In this document: positions 28,141 to 37,971 of the stretch, piece by piece
Position numbering within the stretch: position 1 is the stretch's first letter
How the letters are laid out: every line of letters starts with the position of its first letter
Program-made: the position numbers and the translations under genes
Assembly: GCA_963668655.2 (NCBI GenBank)
Contig: CAXXPQ010000002.1
Location: forward strand, 992,001-1,056,000
Source of the DNA: G963668655 sp963668655
GTDB lineage: Bacteria > Myxococcota_A > SURF-8
DNA: 64,000 bases
Direction: 5' to 3'
Notes under the pieces: generated by a model
Database searches by the model: none
What the model saw: only the letters and a program-made list of their open reading frames with translations
What the model was told of the DNA's origin: nothing

Positions 28141-29259
28141 TCAGCGCCCCGCGCCGCAGACCTGCATGACGAAACGCTCGAAATGGACGCGGCCGGGAAC
28201 GCGGCTGCTGCGAATGGCCCGGTCGCAGTCGTGCAGTCCGCGAAGCGTCCGCGTGAGATAGGGCATGCCGAGCGCCTGGACGTTGCGCAGGCGTTTTTCC
28301 ACCACGAAGGGATGGCCCGGCCAGTTTTTCGCCACCTGGGCCGGGGACTGCCCCGCGTCCAGCTTCATACGCATGCCCGCCAGCCCCTCGTACAGGCGGA
28401 TAAGCTGCCCCATCAGCAGGATTTCATCTTCCGGCTTGGCGTTTTCCAGCAGGCGGGCCAGCCGGTCCAGGGCCGGACCCAGACGGCGCTCGGCCAGGGC
28501 GTCCAGGAGATCCCAGATTTCCTCGATGCGCGTGTTGGCCACGCACTGCTTCACGTCGGCCAGGCGCACCACGCCTTCGTCCGATACGAAATGCTCCAGC
28601 CGGTCCAGCGCCTGGAGAATCTGGTTCATGTCGCAGCCCACCGCGTCCAGGATGCCGCGCTCGGCCTGGGGATCGAGCCGCAGCTTGCGCCGCCGGGCCT
28701 CGTCCTTCAGGAAGGGCGCCACGTCCCGGGGACGGGTGAATGGCTCGAAGCGCGTGCAGCTGGCGTATTCCAGGACGAGCTGCCGCCCGGCCTCGCCGCC
28801 CTTGTTGCGGGTGGGGAAATGCTCGCCCACCAGCACCAGGCAGGTGCTGGGCGCGGGATTGGCGAAATACGCCGCCGCCGCCTGCCAGTCCGCCGCCCGG
28901 AAGGCGTGGGCGTCCTTGACGATCACCAGCCGGTTTCTGCGCATCATCGGGAAGGTCTCGGCGATGCGGATCACCTCCGCCATGGCGGCGTCCGGGGCCA
29001 CGAACAGGTTGTAGTTCAGATCCCGCACGTTGCCGTCCACCGCGATGCGGCGGATTCGCTCCAGGGCGCGGTCCAGCAGGTAGTCGTTGAAAGGGCTCGC
29101 GGCCCCCCTGCCCGGGCCGCGCGCGGGCGTGGCCGAGGCATAGAAATAATGGACGGGCTCCAATTCGCCGTTTTTGAGCGCCTCGAACAGCTTTTCCGGC
29201 GTGAGGCTGCGCTTCGGACGTTGCCGAACCTTCGCCGCGCGTGTCTTTTTTTCCGCCAT
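28141..29259 (-). CDS. holA: DNA polymerase III subunit delta
   Basis: This 372-residue protein fits the HolA clamp-loader subunit, which opens the beta sliding clamp. It shows the expected three-part plan: an N-terminal domain with VHYFYA, a long loop and RNRLVIVKDAHAF; the CLVLVGEHF segment; and a C-terminal helical domain with EEIWDLLDAL and ILLMGQLIRLYEGL. A basic N-terminal extension (KKTRAAKVRQRPKR) is longer than usual. The start codon overlaps the stop of lptE by one base (TGATG), the common lptE-holA arrangement. Confidence 0.88.
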   Translation of the reverse strand: MAEKKTRAAKVRQRPKRSLTPEKLFEALKNGELEPVHYFYASATPARGPGRGAASPFNDYLLDRALERIRRIAVDGNVRDLNYNLFVAPDAAMAEVIRIAETFPMMRRNRLVIVKDAHAFRAADWQAAAAYFANPAPSTCLVLVGEHFPTRNKGGEAGRQLVLEYASCTRFEPFTRPRDVAPFLKDEARRRKLRLDPQAERGILDAVGCDMNQILQALDRLEHFVSDEGVVRLADVKQCVANTRIEEIWDLLDALAERRLGPALDRLARLLENAKPEDEILLMGQLIRLYEGLAGMRMKLDAGQSPAQVAKNWPGHPFVVEKRLRNVQALGMPYLTRTLRGLHDCDRAIRSSRVPGRVHFERFVMQVCGAGR

Positions 29260-29840
29260 CAGAATCCCTCGGCCAGTTCGTTGTAGGCCCGTTGCGTCAT
29301 GTCGTCGGCCAGCCTCCGCAGCCGGTCGTCCCGGTTTTCCAGGTGATCCGCGTAGGTCTCCGCGCCGAAAGCGCCGCCCCGGTCCGAAAGACCGGCTTTC
29401 CGGAAGACGAAGCCGCCCGCGTCCACGAGAGACACTTCCAGCCGCACGGAAATCTCCCGGGTGGCCGCATGCGGCCCTCCGGTCGCCCGACGCCGGGTGG
29501 AAACGGCGTCCTCCGCCCGCACGATCCGGCCCAGGAGCCGATAATCGGCCTCCGAAGCGGGAACCAGGCGAAAGGCGCCGCCGTCCGCGAAGGTTCGCCG
29601 GGCGCTTCCGGTGAAGACCTCCTCCAGGGCGAAGATGTCGGTTTCATTCACGAAAACGGGAATGGCCAGCCGTTTCACCTGCCGGGACAACCTGGATTTC
29701 GTCTCTCCGAAGCGATAGCCGCAGCCCGCCGCCGACAACGCCAGCAAAAGCGCCGCCACGGCGAAGGCGACTCGCGCCCCCACGAGGCCGCCCCGCCCGG
29801 CCCGCTTCCCCCCGGAAAATGGAACGCGATCCGTTTTCAT
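29259..29840 (-). CDS. lptE: LPS-assembly lipoprotein LptE
   Basis: This 193-residue protein has a basic N-terminus, a hydrophobic helix and lipobox (LSAAGCGYRFG). GCGYxF at the mature start, RLAIPVFVNET, RRTFADGG and RLLGRIV are typical of LptE, which plugs the LptD barrel and helps insert LPS in the outer membrane. The ATG at 29840 has no Shine-Dalgarno site; a promoter-like -10 ends 8 nt upstream, so the message may be leaderless. Its stop overlaps the holA start. It supports a Gram-negative envelope with LPS. Confidence 0.85.
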   Translation of the reverse strand: MKTDRVPFSGGKRAGRGGLVGARVAFAVAALLLALSAAGCGYRFGETKSRLSRQVKRLAIPVFVNETDIFALEEVFTGSARRTFADGGAFRLVPASEADYRLLGRIVRAEDAVSTRRRATGGPHAATREISVRLEVSLVDAGGFVFRKAGLSDRGGAFGAETYADHLENRDDRLRRLADDMTQRAYNELAEGF

Positions 29841-29848
29841 GGGTCCGG

Positions 29849-29878
29849 ATCGTATCCGCAGGACCGACCGTTTGTCAA
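29849..29878 (-). promoter_or_regulatory. Promoter abutting the lptE start codon
   Basis: On the minus strand TTGACA (29878-29873) and TACGAT (29854-29849) are 18 nt apart, and the ATG begins 8 nt after the -10. Transcription should start at or just before the start codon. Confidence 0.45.
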
Positions 29879-30039
29879 CCGAATGGAACGGCCGCCCGGT
29901 AGGATGACGGAATTTCCAGGCGAAACCGCCTTTTACGCCGGGGCGACTTTTTTCCGGGCGCGGGATGGAATGGACAATGCCCCGCCTTTGGTGGTATGGA
30001 AGCGCTACGGACGAACGTGTGCAATCCATGGGAGACGCG

Positions 30040-31431
30040 ATGGAACTCGCTTTCATCCAAAGATACCGGGGGGCGAGTCGGGCGAGCCTGGCGTTGTCCG
30101 CGTTCTTACTGCCGTTTTACGGCGCGGGCGACTTCGTTCCGACCGTTTTCGGCCTGCCGTTGAACCTCCTGATTCCGGTGGCCGCCTCCCCGCTGTTCGT
30201 CGTCTCCATCGCCCGCTCACGGAAACGCCTTCCCCGAAACCCGCTGTTTTCCGGCGTCCTGCTCTTAGCCCTGGCCCAACTTCTCGCGGCGGCGTTTTCT
30301 CCGGTGAAGACAAGCCTTTCCGAGTGGGGCGCGCCGCTTCTGATGGTCATTCTGATCGCTGCCCTGGCAGCGGAAACCGCCGACCCCGCGTTTCGCCGCA
30401 CCGTGCTCCGCTGGGGGATTTTCGGCGGACTCTCCGCCATGGCGATCTCGCTTGCGGGCGCACTGCTCACGGCGCTCTTCGGGGATCCGGCCACGGGCCA
30501 CGCCTTCTATTTCTCGGGCAGTCACGCGGTCCTGTCCGGCTTGCCGCGTCTGACGGGGACGTTTTCCCACTATCCCCAGGCGTTTGGAGAGTATCTGGTG
30601 TTTCTCATGGCGTTGCTTTTCGCCGCCCGGGCGAACCCGGAAAGCCCCGCCGACGCCCCCGTGACGCCGCGCGTCCGAACCGCGGGTCTGGTTCTTTCCG
30701 CCCTGTGTCTCTTCCTCACGTTTTCCTACGCCTGGGTGGGCGGATTCCTGCTCTGGGGCCTCGCATGGCAGCACTCAAAGCCCGGCCGCCGGCTGATTCG
30801 GATCGTCCCGCCGGTTCTTCTGGTCACGCTCGCCTTCGGCTGGCTGATGAACCTCGGCCCACCCCTGTCCACGAAGGAACGCGGGCTGGTGGAGCGCGAC
30901 TGCCGCCTTTCGGACACCTACACCACCGTCACCTGGGCCCGGCTGGACGCGGATCTGAAACTGCGCGACTGCCGCCAGTACGTGGACGCCCGGCCCTATC
31001 CCCACCTGCGCCGGACGTACGGGGAGAGCAAACGCGCCGCCCTGGCGGCTTTCCTGAAACGGCCGCTCTTCGGCTTCGGCCACGCGGGATACGACGATTT
31101 CAGCCGCCGCCGGCTGGAGGCCATCCACCCCGGGCCGTGGATCATGCGCTACCGGGATCCGCACGGAATTTTCCACGGAATTCCGGCGCTTTACGGACTG
31201 CCCGGCCTGGCGGCGCTGATCCTTCTGGGCCTGGGATTCCGGCGGGTTTTCCCGAATACCGAAAACCGCGCGGAACCGTGGTTTCTCTTTGGAATCCTGG
31301 CCTTTTCTCTCATCGGGCTGAACCTCTGGGTGCTGCGTTCGCGTGCGCTCTGGTTCCTGTTCGGTCTGGCCCTGGGAGAACGGGGAGAAAGCTCCGAGGA
31401 TCAGGCCGAAACGCACGCACGAAACATTTAG
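30040..31431 (+). CDS. O-antigen ligase-like polytopic membrane protein
   Basis: This 463-residue protein has about eleven membrane helices and one large periplasmic loop around residues 285-375. The loop contains RPLFGFGHAGYDDF followed by DPHGIFHGIPALYGLPGLAAL, the pattern of the Wzy/WaaL O-antigen ligase superfamily (PF04932), which joins or polymerises surface glycans. The ATG at 30040 has GGGAG 5 nt upstream; earlier in-frame starts at 29965 and 30028 lack this. It is divergent from lptE. No glycosyltransferases lie nearby, so the glycan handled is unknown. Confidence 0.75.
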   Translation: MELAFIQRYRGASRASLALSAFLLPFYGAGDFVPTVFGLPLNLLIPVAASPLFVVSIARSRKRLPRNPLFSGVLLLALAQLLAAAFSPVKTSLSEWGAPLLMVILIAALAAETADPAFRRTVLRWGIFGGLSAMAISLAGALLTALFGDPATGHAFYFSGSHAVLSGLPRLTGTFSHYPQAFGEYLVFLMALLFAARANPESPADAPVTPRVRTAGLVLSALCLFLTFSYAWVGGFLLWGLAWQHSKPGRRLIRIVPPVLLVTLAFGWLMNLGPPLSTKERGLVERDCRLSDTYTTVTWARLDADLKLRDCRQYVDARPYPHLRRTYGESKRAALAAFLKRPLFGFGHAGYDDFSRRRLEAIHPGPWIMRYRDPHGIFHGIPALYGLPGLAALILLGLGFRRVFPNTENRAEPWFLFGILAFSLIGLNLWVLRSRALWFLFGLALGERGESSEDQAETHARNI

Positions 31432-31484
31432 TAATTCCAACAACTTACCCGGAATAAAAACCGCGGATTTTCGGCCGATTTTGC

Positions 31485-31513
31485 TTTACAAACGCCCCCC
31501 GCCGTGTTATGCT
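31485..31513 (+). promoter_or_regulatory. Promoter of gyrB
   Basis: TTTACA (31485-31490) and TATGCT (31508-31513) are 17 nt apart, about 60 nt before the gyrB ATG. Confidence 0.55.
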
Positions 31514-31575
31514 CTTTTCAGTAGACTTCGGATCTCTATCTTACCGATTTTCTTAATCTTTTCGAGAGGCATCCT

Positions 31576-34011
31576 ATGTGCGCGAAGACGAACGGCAACG
31601 GGGATTATACGTCCAAGGACATCAAGGTTCTGAAGGGTCTGGAAGCGGTGCGCAAACGTCCGGGCATGTATATCGGAGACACGGACGACGGCACCGGCCT
31701 GCACCAGTTGGTTTACGAAGCGGTGGACAACGCCATCGACGAGGCTTTAGCGGGATTCTGCGATAAAATCAGCGTGGTCATCCATCAGAACAACCGCGTC
31801 ACGGTGAAGGACAACGGCCGGGGCATCCCGGTGGACCTGCACGAAGGCGAGGGAAAATCCGCCGCCACCGTCATCATGACCGTACTGCACGCGGGCGGCA
31901 AGTTCGATCAGAATTCCTACAAGGTTTCCGGCGGCTTGCACGGCGTGGGCATCTCCGTGGTGAACGCGCTCTCCGTCCATCTGAAAATGGAAATCCGGCG
32001 GGACGGCAAGGTGTACGTCCAGGAATTCGAGCGCGGCAAGGAGATCACCGACCTGGAGATTATCGGCACCACGGAAAAAAGCGGATCGAAGATCACCTTT
32101 TCCCCGGATCCGGAAATCTTCACCAACATCGAGTTCAACTTCGACATTCTGGTTCAGCGCCTCCGGGAACTGTCCTTCCTGAACCAGGGCGTCAAGATCG
32201 GCATCGAGGACCGCCGCAGCGGCAAGCGCATGGATTTCGACTATCGCGGCGGCGTCAGTTCCTTCGTGTCCTACATCAACCGAAACCACGCGGTGCTGAA
32301 CAAGAAGCCCATCCACTTCACCAGCGAACGCGACGGCATCCAGGTGGAAGTGGGCATGCAATGGAACGACACCTACAAGGAAATGACCCTCTGCTACACG
32401 AACAACATCCGCAACCGGGACGGCGGCACCCATCTGGCCGGATTTCGCGGCGCATTGACGCGTACCGTCAACAACTACGCCCAGAGCAACAACCTCATCA
32501 AGGCCAACCAGAAAATCACGTTGAGCGGCGACGACTGCCGGGAAGGGCTGGTGGCGGTGCTGAGCGTCAAGGTGCCGGATCCGAAATTCAGCAGCCAGAC
32601 CAAGGACAAGCTGGTCAGTTCGGAAGTCAAGGGCGTGGTGGAGCAGATCACCAACGAAGCCTTCGGCGCCTTTCTGGAGGAAAACCCGGCGGAGGCCAAG
32701 CGCATGGTGGGCAAGGTGGTGGAGGCCGCCCGCGCCCGGGAAGCCGCCCGCAAGGCCCGGGAGATCACGCGCCGAAAGGGCGCACTGGACTCGGCCAATC
32801 TTCCCGGAAAACTGGCCGACTGCCAGGAAAAGGATCCCAGCCGCTGCGAACTCTACCTGGTGGAGGGAGACAGCGCCGGCGGATCGGCCAAGATGGGGCG
32901 GGACCGCCGCCACCAGGCCATTCTTCCGCTGCGCGGCAAGATCCTGAACGTGGAAAAGGCCCGCTACGACCGCATGCTGGAAAACCGCGAGATCACCACC
33001 ATGATTACCGCGCTGGGCACGGGCATCGGCGCGGACGACTTCAATATGGAACGCCTGCGCTATCATAAAATCATCATCATGACGGACGCCGACGTGGACG
33101 GCAGCCACATCCGCACGCTGCTGCTCACCTTCTTCTACCGGCAGTTCCCGGAAATCGTCGAGCGCGGACACCTGTACATCGCCCAGCCGCCGCTGTTCAA
33201 GGTGAAGCATAAAAAGAAGGAAATGTACCTGAAGAACGAAAACAGCCTGGAGGATTTCCTGATCGAGCGCGGCACGGAAAACCTGCGGCTCATCCCCACG
33301 GCCAGGGATCGCCAGCCGCTCGTGGGGACGTACCTTCAGGCGCTGTGCAAGAAACTGCTGCACTACCGCAAGCTGATGACCACCTTCGAACGGCGCAAGG
33401 ATCTGCGCCTGGTGGAGGCGGCGCTCCGGGCCACGGATCTTTCCTACCGCGACCTGCGGGACATGTCGAAGGTGGAAGAGGCCGTGAAACGCATGGACGC
33501 CTATTTGCAGACGCATTCGCCGGACATCTTCCCCCTGGACATCGAGATCGTGGAGGATCCGGAGCACCAGGCATATTCCATCGTGGCCACCAGCCGCGTC
33601 AACGGCAGCGACCGGCGCACCTATATCGGTCCCAGCATGATGCAGTATCCGGAGTACGAGGAACTGCGCCGCCTGGAGGACGAGTTCCGCGTTCTGGGCG
33701 AGCCTCCCTTCGACATCGACACCGGCAACGGCGGCGGGTCCATCGAACGGCTGGAGGATCTGATGAACCTGGTCATCGCCAACGGCGAAAAGGGCCAGAG
33801 CATCCAGCGTTACAAAGGGCTGGGAGAGATGAACGCCGACCAACTCTGGGAAACCACCATGGACCCGGAAAGCCGCACGCTGCTCCAGGTGCGCATCGAG
33901 GATTCCATCGCCGCCAACGAGATGTTCAGCGTCCTCATGGGCGATCAGGTGGAACCGCGCCGGAACTTCATCGAGAAAAACGCCCAAAACGTCCGCAACC
34001 TGGACGTCTGA
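31576..34011 (+). CDS. gyrB: DNA gyrase subunit B
   Basis: This 811-residue protein is the ATPase subunit of gyrase. It shows the GHKL ATPase motifs (EAVDNAIDEA, VKDNGRGIP, GGLHGVGISVVNALS), the TOPRIM domain (LVEGDSAGGSAKMG, ILNVEKAR, DADVDGSHIRTLLL) and the C-terminal RYKGLGEMNADQLWETTMDP. The length between TOPRIM and the C-terminus, which includes an inserted domain, matches the long gyrB form rather than parE. GAGAGG lies 6 nt before the ATG. No gyrA, recF or dnaN is adjacent, unlike the classic dnaA-gyrB locus. Confidence 0.95.
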   Translation: MCAKTNGNGDYTSKDIKVLKGLEAVRKRPGMYIGDTDDGTGLHQLVYEAVDNAIDEALAGFCDKISVVIHQNNRVTVKDNGRGIPVDLHEGEGKSAATVIMTVLHAGGKFDQNSYKVSGGLHGVGISVVNALSVHLKMEIRRDGKVYVQEFERGKEITDLEIIGTTEKSGSKITFSPDPEIFTNIEFNFDILVQRLRELSFLNQGVKIGIEDRRSGKRMDFDYRGGVSSFVSYINRNHAVLNKKPIHFTSERDGIQVEVGMQWNDTYKEMTLCYTNNIRNRDGGTHLAGFRGALTRTVNNYAQSNNLIKANQKITLSGDDCREGLVAVLSVKVPDPKFSSQTKDKLVSSEVKGVVEQITNEAFGAFLEENPAEAKRMVGKVVEAARAREAARKAREITRRKGALDSANLPGKLADCQEKDPSRCELYLVEGDSAGGSAKMGRDRRHQAILPLRGKILNVEKARYDRMLENREITTMITALGTGIGADDFNMERLRYHKIIIMTDADVDGSHIRTLLLTFFYRQFPEIVERGHLYIAQPPLFKVKHKKKEMYLKNENSLEDFLIERGTENLRLIPTARDRQPLVGTYLQALCKKLLHYRKLMTTFERRKDLRLVEAALRATDLSYRDLRDMSKVEEAVKRMDAYLQTHSPDIFPLDIEIVEDPEHQAYSIVATSRVNGSDRRTYIGPSMMQYPEYEELRRLEDEFRVLGEPPFDIDTGNGGGSIERLEDLMNLVIANGEKGQSIQRYKGLGEMNADQLWETTMDPESRTLLQVRIEDSIAANEMFSVLMGDQVEPRRNFIEKNAQNVRNLDV

Positions 34012-34050
34012 TTCCGGAAGGTTCCCCCCGGACGCATCGCGGTTTCGGGC

Positions 34051-34078
34051 TTGGCTTTCCCTGTCCATTCAATATAAT
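34051..34078 (+). promoter_or_regulatory. Promoter of the second nuclease lipoprotein
   Basis: TTGGCT (34051-34056) and a perfect TATAAT (34073-34078) are 16 nt apart; the leader would be about 150 nt. Confidence 0.55.
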
Positions 34079-34233
34079 GATTTCGGAACGATTCCGATCG
34101 CCTCGCGCCGGACCCGTGAATTTCAGAAAACGGGAATCCGGAGCGAAGTCGGAATTCCGCGCCTTCGCCTTGCACTCTCCTGAAGGCGAAAAGACCATCG
34201 TCCTTGCATGAAACCGCCATCCGAGAGGTCGTA

Positions 34234-35229
34234 ATGTCTTTGGTCGCCCTTGTCCGAAAACGATGCCTGTCGTTTATCCTGGCGCTCGCCGTATTCCAGG
34301 CGCTTTCCTGTCGTCCGGGAGACGTTTTGCCGCCCGGCGCGGGCGATGCGGACCGGGAGGAGGAATCCGCCGCGACGGACGGCGATGCGGACCGGGAGGT
34401 TCCGGCGGGCGCCCTGCGCGTGGCGACCTTCAACACCCACCTGTTTTTCGACACGGTCTGCCAGAGCGGCCGATGCGATATCGGCGACTTCGAAATCGTC
34501 AACTCGGAAACCGACTTCCGGGACAAGGCGCGAAAACTGGCGGACGCGGTGGCGGGCCTGAACGCCGATGTCGTCCTCTTGCAGGAGGTCGAGACAGAAG
34601 ACTGTCTGGACGCGCTGAACCGGGCGCTTTCGTCGCCCTATCCGGTGGCGGAGCAGGGCGAGACCGGAAGCGCGGCATCCATCGATACGGCCGTTCTGGC
34701 CAGGGGCCGCCTGCTGGAACGCCGCAATCATCGCGGCACGCCCATCGAGGGACCGAACGGAGAATCCCTCCAGTTCACCCGGGAATTTCTGGAACTGCAT
34801 CTGGAAATCGGCGGCGGGCGGGTGATCGCCTTCGACGCCCACTTCAAATCCAAGGCCTCGGACGATCCCGACCGCCGGCTGGCCGAAGCCATGGCCGCCC
34901 ACGACATCGTTACGGCCCGGGCCCGGGAATATCCGGATGCGCTGGTGGTTTTCGGGGGAGATCTGAACGACACGCCGGGCAGCGCCCCGCTCGACGCCCT
35001 GGAGAATTCGGGCAGGCTTCTGCGGGTGGCGGGAGACCTGCCCGATCTGGAGGCGGCCACCTACGATTATCGCGGCAGGTTGCAGGCCATCGACCACCTG
35101 TTCATGGCGCGCCAGGCGGCGGGGGAACTCGTCTCGGGGTCGGTGCTTTCGGTGCGCGGACCGGTTTTCGGCTACGGCGGTTCCGACCACGCCGCGCTTC
35201 GGGCCGATTTTCTGCCGGGGACGCCGTAA
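34234..35229 (+). CDS. Exported endonuclease/exonuclease/phosphatase-fold lipoprotein
   Basis: From the ATG at 34234 (GAGAGG 5 nt upstream) the protein has 331 residues: a signal peptide with lipobox (FQALSC), a short acidic stalk (DGDADRE) and an EEP catalytic domain. Motifs are ATFNTHLFF, DVVLLQEVE, DAHFKSKASDD, FGGDLNDTPGS, AIDHLF and GSDHAALRADF, so the catalytic set is complete. It resembles the lipoprotein at 17241 in plan, but their sequences differ widely, so they are not recent duplicates. A surface or periplasmic metal-dependent phosphodiesterase is likely; the substrate is unknown. Confidence 0.85.
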   Translation: MSLVALVRKRCLSFILALAVFQALSCRPGDVLPPGAGDADREEESAATDGDADREVPAGALRVATFNTHLFFDTVCQSGRCDIGDFEIVNSETDFRDKARKLADAVAGLNADVVLLQEVETEDCLDALNRALSSPYPVAEQGETGSAASIDTAVLARGRLLERRNHRGTPIEGPNGESLQFTREFLELHLEIGGGRVIAFDAHFKSKASDDPDRRLAEAMAAHDIVTARAREYPDALVVFGGDLNDTPGSAPLDALENSGRLLRVAGDLPDLEAATYDYRGRLQAIDHLFMARQAAGELVSGSVLSVRGPVFGYGGSDHAALRADFLPGTP

Positions 35230-35383
35230 TCCCTAAAAAGAACGCTCGGCCTCGCCCGCGCCCGCCGGTCCGACGTTGAGGTTCGCTTCCCGATCGATGG
35301 CGGCCGGACCGGCTCCTGAAGGAACGCGATCCCCTTCCCTTTCTTCCGCCGCATTTCCCCCCTCGCTTCGGGCGTGATTTTCC

Positions 35384-35413
35384 TTGTCGCTCCGAGGTCG
35401 ATTCCGCTATACT
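35384..35413 (+). promoter_or_regulatory. Candidate promoter of the PBP1A-tat operon
   Basis: TTGTCG (35384-35389) and TATACT (35408-35413) are 18 nt apart, about 28 nt before the ATG at 35441. Confidence 0.45.
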
Positions 35414-35440
35414 TCCCCGGTTATTGTCGGAGAGGATTTC

Positions 35441-37960
35441 ATGAGCGAGAAAAACCTGCTGGACGCCCGGCGAAAAGTCGTGGTGGACAACGAAAAAAAG
35501 GATGAGGGCGGACGGCTGAAACGCGGGCTTCGCATCGCCGCCTTTCTGCTTCTGCTTTCCGGGCTGATCGGCGGCGGGCTGGGAATCGCCCTGATTATCC
35601 ATTTCAAGAGCGGCCTGCCTTCCTTCAAATCGGCGGACGAATACCGGCCGCTTCTCGGCACCATCATGTACGCGGAGGACGAAACCAAGATCTCCGAATT
35701 CGCCATCGAGAAGCGCCTGATCGTCTCCTACGACCAGCTCCCGCGCCTGCTCATCCTGGCCTTCATCGCCGCCGAGGACGAGGACTTCTTCTATCACTTC
35801 GGCATCGATCCCAAGGGCATCCTGCGGGCCTTCATCCGCAACGTCAAGGCCGGACGCATCGTGGAGGGCGCATCCACCATCACCATGCAGACCGCGCGCA
35901 CCTTCTTCCTGACCCGCGAGAAGTCCTATATTCGCAAGATCAAGGAAGTCATCCTGTCGGTTTTCGAACTGGAACCGAACCTCACGAAAGAGGAAATCCT
36001 CTGGCTGTATCTCAACCAGATCTACCTGGGCCACGGCGCCTACGGCGTCCAGCAGGCGTCCCTGCGCTATTACGGCAAAAACGTCTGGGATCTGGAACTG
36101 GAGGAAATGGCCGTCCTGGCGGGCCTGCCCAAGGCGCCGGGCCGGGATTCGCCCTTCATCAACCCCGCCGGGGCCGCCAAGCGCAAAGCCTACGTGCTGC
36201 GGCGCATGCTGGACGAAGGCTACATCAGCCGCGAGGAACACGACGAAGCCCTGGCCAAACCCATCCGGCTGGCCGAAACCACGGATCTGTTCCTGGATTA
36301 CGCTCCCCATTTCGCGGAACACGTCCGCAAGTATCTCTACGAACGCTACGGCGAGGACGCCCTGTACACCGGCGGCATGCAGGTTTACACCACGCTGAAA
36401 CTCGACGCCCAGAAATACGCCCAGGACGCCTTACACTACGGCCTGCGCAACCTGGACCGCCGCCAGGGATATCGGGGCGCACCCGCCCACATCCCCAAGG
36501 CAAAATGGGACGAATTCCTCGGCACGCTGAAGGAACATTACAAGGACCGGCCCCTGCGGCGAAATGAATTCGTCTACGGCCTCGTCACGGCGGTGGACGA
36601 CCGCAAGAAGGAATGTCGCGTCCGGGTGGGCGACGTGGAGGCCGCGCTGCCGCTTTCCGCCATGGTCTGGGCCCGAAAGCCCAATCCGGAGGTCTATTAC
36701 GAGTGGGTGCCGCTCCAGCGTCCCAGCCAGGCGCTGAAAGCCGGGGACGTGGTGATGGTGCGGCCCACCGATCCGAAAGGCTTGGAGGATTCAAAGGATT
36801 TTCGTTCCACGAAGCCCCTGGACATGGATAAACTCGTCTGGGATCTGGAACAGGAACCCAAGGCCCAGGCCGCCTTGCTGAGCAAGGATCCCGACAGCGG
36901 GTACACCATCGCCATGGTGGGCGGCTACAGCTTCGAGCGAAGCGAGTTCAACCGCGCCATCCAGGCCTGTCGTCAGCCGGGTTCCGCCTTCAAGCCCATC
37001 GTTTACACCGCCGCGCTGGAAAAGGGCTGGCACGTCTCCACCATCATCCTGGATTCTCCCATCGTGGACGGCGAATGGAAGGAAAAGTGGAAGCCGGAAA
37101 ACTACGGAGAAGACTTCAAGGGCGAAGTCTCCATGCGCTACGCCCTGCAACACTCCGTCAACATCCCCGCCATCCGCACCCTGGATTTCGTAGGCATCCC
37201 CGCCATCCGCGAACTGGCCAAACGTCTTGGAATCCGTACGGAAATCCAGGAGGATCGCTCCATCTCGCTGGGTTCGGCCTGCGTCACGCCGGAAGACCTG
37301 GTGAACGTCTACGCCCACTATCCGCTTCTGGGACTGGAACCCCGCACGGTGTACGTGAAAACCGTCATCGATCGCGACGGGAACATTCTGGAGGACAATC
37401 GCATCTATTACGACGTGACGCTGGACGTGGCCGAAAAGCTGGCCAAGCTGGAAGAGGAGGCTCTGACCCACCGCAAGCAGGTGCTGAGCCCCACTACGGC
37501 GTACATCATGACCTGGCTGATGACGGAAGTGGTCAACGGGGGAACGGCCTCGGCGGCGCGCGCCCTGGGGCGGCCCGTGGGCGGCAAGACCGGCACCACC
37601 AACGATTCCTACGACGCCTGGTTCGCCGGTTTCACGCCACACCTGTCCACCGCCGCCTGGATCGGCCACGACGACAACTCGCGTCCCTTGGGCAAACTGG
37701 AGACCGGCGGGCGGGCGGCCTTGCCCATCTGGCTCGACTTCATGCAGCGCACCCTGGAAGGCGCGCCGGTGGTGGATTTCGTGGAACCGCCCGGCATCCA
37801 CTGGCTTTTCGTGGACAGCAAGACCGGTCGCAAGGCCATCAAGGGCACGCCCCACGTGGTGAAAGCCCCGTTCAAATGGAACACGGCCCCGGAGGAAACC
37901 ATGCCGAGCGAAGGCGAGGTGGCCCCGGACGACCTGTATAAAATGGGCGGATTTTACTGA
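35441..37960 (+). CDS. Bifunctional penicillin-binding protein 1A (transglycosylase/transpeptidase)
   Basis: This 839-residue class A PBP has a cytoplasmic tail, one membrane helix (about residues 28-50), a GT51 glycosyltransferase domain and a transpeptidase domain. GT51 motifs include Glu112 in EDEDFFYHFG and GASTITMQTAR. Transpeptidase motifs are S515-A-F-K518, SVN in QHSVNIPAIR and GKTGTTNDSYDAWF. It polymerises and cross-links peptidoglycan in the periplasm. The ATG at 35441 has GGAG/GAGG upstream; a start at 35384 would overlap the promoter. tatB follows 11 nt after the stop. Confidence 0.93.
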   Translation: MSEKNLLDARRKVVVDNEKKDEGGRLKRGLRIAAFLLLLSGLIGGGLGIALIIHFKSGLPSFKSADEYRPLLGTIMYAEDETKISEFAIEKRLIVSYDQLPRLLILAFIAAEDEDFFYHFGIDPKGILRAFIRNVKAGRIVEGASTITMQTARTFFLTREKSYIRKIKEVILSVFELEPNLTKEEILWLYLNQIYLGHGAYGVQQASLRYYGKNVWDLELEEMAVLAGLPKAPGRDSPFINPAGAAKRKAYVLRRMLDEGYISREEHDEALAKPIRLAETTDLFLDYAPHFAEHVRKYLYERYGEDALYTGGMQVYTTLKLDAQKYAQDALHYGLRNLDRRQGYRGAPAHIPKAKWDEFLGTLKEHYKDRPLRRNEFVYGLVTAVDDRKKECRVRVGDVEAALPLSAMVWARKPNPEVYYEWVPLQRPSQALKAGDVVMVRPTDPKGLEDSKDFRSTKPLDMDKLVWDLEQEPKAQAALLSKDPDSGYTIAMVGGYSFERSEFNRAIQACRQPGSAFKPIVYTAALEKGWHVSTIILDSPIVDGEWKEKWKPENYGEDFKGEVSMRYALQHSVNIPAIRTLDFVGIPAIRELAKRLGIRTEIQEDRSISLGSACVTPEDLVNVYAHYPLLGLEPRTVYVKTVIDRDGNILEDNRIYYDVTLDVAEKLAKLEEEALTHRKQVLSPTTAYIMTWLMTEVVNGGTASAARALGRPVGGKTGTTNDSYDAWFAGFTPHLSTAAWIGHDDNSRPLGKLETGGRAALPIWLDFMQRTLEGAPVVDFVEPPGIHWLFVDSKTGRKAIKGTPHVVKAPFKWNTAPEETMPSEGEVAPDDLYKMGGFY

Positions 37961-37971
37961 TCGGAGGCGCT

